A DNA stretch of 64,000 bases from Acidicapsa dinghuensis (GTDB lineage Bacteria; Acidobacteriota; Terriglobia; Terriglobales; Acidobacteriaceae), in the NCBI RefSeq assembly GCF_025685685.1, contig NZ_JAGSYH010000005.1, positions 372,001-436,000 on the forward strand. Reading direction: 5' to 3'. This document shows positions 63,086 to 64,000 of this stretch, one piece after another. Each line of letters opens with the position of its first letter. The stretch's first letter is position 1. The notes under the pieces are model-generated. The model did no database searches. It was given only the letters and a program-made list of their open reading frames with translations, and was not told the DNA's origin. Position numbers and translations under genes: made by a program.

Positions 63086-64000
63086 ATGTCTCGCTGTTTT
63101 ACATCCCTGTTTTCCGCATTGCTGTTCTGCCTTTCGCCTGCCTCGGCTCTCCACGCGCAGTCCGCTGCGCTGGTGCCTGTGCGGAAATATGCCATGCCCT
63201 CGTCGATTGAGGGAAAATTCGACCACCTTGGGATCGATGTTCACGGTCATCGCCTGTTTGCGGCGGCAGAGGCTGCACACCAGGTATTGGTCTTCGACCT
63301 CGATACCGGTAAATATCTCCGCTCCATCGACGGAATTCCTATTCCACATGCCATCTTCGTCCGGCAGGATCTTGACCGTATTTACATTACCGACGGAGGA
63401 GATGGTGCTGTCCGCATCTATGACGGCCGCACCTATCGTCTGCTGAAGAAGATTCCTCTCAAGGTCGATGCAGATTCCATCGGTTACGACCCGCAAACCA
63501 AATATCTCTACATCGACAATGGCGGCGGAGATGCGCATGAGACCTACTCCATGCTGAGCATCATCGATACAACCGCAGGAACCAAAGTCGCCGATATCAA
63601 AATCGACGGCGACACGCTCGAGGCCATGACTCTGGAGGCTGGATCTGAACGCATGTTCGTAAACGACGCGGCGGAAAACAAGGTGGTAGTGCTCAACCGC
63701 AGAACCTCGCAGATTGAGGCCACGTGGCCTGTGACCCTCGGCAAACGCAACGTTGCCATGGCGCTCGATCAAGCGCACAATCGGCTCTTTGTCGCCTGCC
63801 GCGACGGCAAGCTGGTAATTTTCGACACCCAATCCGGGAAGGAATTGCAAGTGCTCCCTATTGGTGGCGGCGTCGACGACGCTGTCTTCGATCCGGCTAC
63901 TGAGCGAGTTTACGTTCAATGCGGCAAAGACGGATCGACATGGATCTATCAGGAAAAAGGAACGAATCAGTTCACCCGCATCGGCCACATCTCCGAAGGC
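63086..64000 (+). CDS. Secreted YncE-like beta-propeller protein (partial)
   Basis: At least 305 residues, running off the window end. A signal peptide (SLFSALLFCLSPASALHAQ) leads to repeated propeller blades of about 40-45 residues, each with a LFAAAEAAHQVLVFD- or VFVNDAAENKVVVLN-like strand and D-rich turns. The family resembles YncE and lactonase-like seven-bladed propellers, which often bind cofactors or quinones, but many only bind ligand. GGAG lies six bases before the ATG at 63086, and the gene follows the PrpD stop by 38 bases, so it is the fourth gene of the operon. The 3' end and full repeat count are outside the window. Confidence 0.8.
   Translation, partial: MSRCFTSLFSALLFCLSPASALHAQSAALVPVRKYAMPSSIEGKFDHLGIDVHGHRLFAAAEAAHQVLVFDLDTGKYLRSIDGIPIPHAIFVRQDLDRIYITDGGDGAVRIYDGRTYRLLKKIPLKVDADSIGYDPQTKYLYIDNGGGDAHETYSMLSIIDTTAGTKVADIKIDGDTLEAMTLEAGSERMFVNDAAENKVVVLNRRTSQIEATWPVTLGKRNVAMALDQAHNRLFVACRDGKLVIFDTQSGKELQVLPIGGGVDDAVFDPATERVYVQCGKDGSTWIYQEKGTNQFTRIGHISEG

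Noticed and set aside
1..64000. tRNA, rRNA, riboswitch, CRISPR array or intact insertion sequence
   Set aside because: No cloverleaf-like segments, regular short repeats, rRNA-like text or complete transposase genes with terminal repeats were recognised anywhere in the window.

Overview
The window looks like chromosomal DNA from an Acidobacteriota member, most likely class Terriglobia (Acidobacteriaceae-like). I infer this from four very large TonB-dependent receptors that start with a carboxypeptidase-regulatory-like (CarboxypepD_reg) domain, an ADOP-type orphan MacB/FtsX permease, a membrane-anchored winged-helix-like regulator of a type common in that group, and plentiful secreted peptidases, TPR proteins and glycoside hydrolases. 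No tRNA, rRNA, CRISPR array, intact transposon or phage was seen. The species is not identifiable from what I can see.

Layout. 0-2.2 kb: tail of an unknown gene, then a LytS/LytTR two-component pair. 2.3-9.1 kb (minus): a tightly packed six-gene operon of ECF sigma factor, a very large FecR/anti-sigma protein, and two ABC-2 exporter ATPase/permease pairs. 9.3-12.7 kb: GH43 arabinanase and two TPR proteins. 12.8-22.5 kb: two TonB-dependent receptors, an integrase relic, and a divergent membrane-anchored regulator. 22.7-24 kb: secreted PHP-domain protein. 24-30.7 kb: TetR regulator divergent from a complete RND tripartite efflux operon. 30.8-39.1 kb (minus): a threonine synthase relic and a probable peptide-utilisation set (S9 peptidase, TonB receptor, M14 carboxypeptidase). 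39.7-44.6 kb: aldehyde dehydrogenase relic, a c-type cytochrome with a cut-short P460 domain, and two head-to-head GH13 enzymes. 44.8-49.1 kb: a 1433-residue protein combining two CxxCH haem motifs, an alpha/alpha toroid region and HEAT-like repeats. 50-55.5 kb: cNMP-domain/thioredoxin-reductase-like flavoprotein, response-regulator relic, ADOP permease, TPR relic. 55.6-64 kb: an OmpR-type two-component system divergent from a TonB receptor / cache-like lipoprotein / exported MmgE-PrpD / YncE-like propeller operon that runs off the window.

How the parts work together. Three regulator-plus-envelope modules stand out: the sigma/FecR/ABC operon, the divergent regulator with its TonB receptor (20.8-22.5 kb), and the two-component/TonB/PrpD cluster, where a CTAAG direct repeat with 11-bp spacing lies between regulator and target. 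At least five decayed genes (integrase, threonine synthase, methylmalonate-semialdehyde dehydrogenase, response regulator, TPR) lie between intact genes, suggesting repeated gain and loss. Function calls rest on motif recognition by eye; no database search was run.
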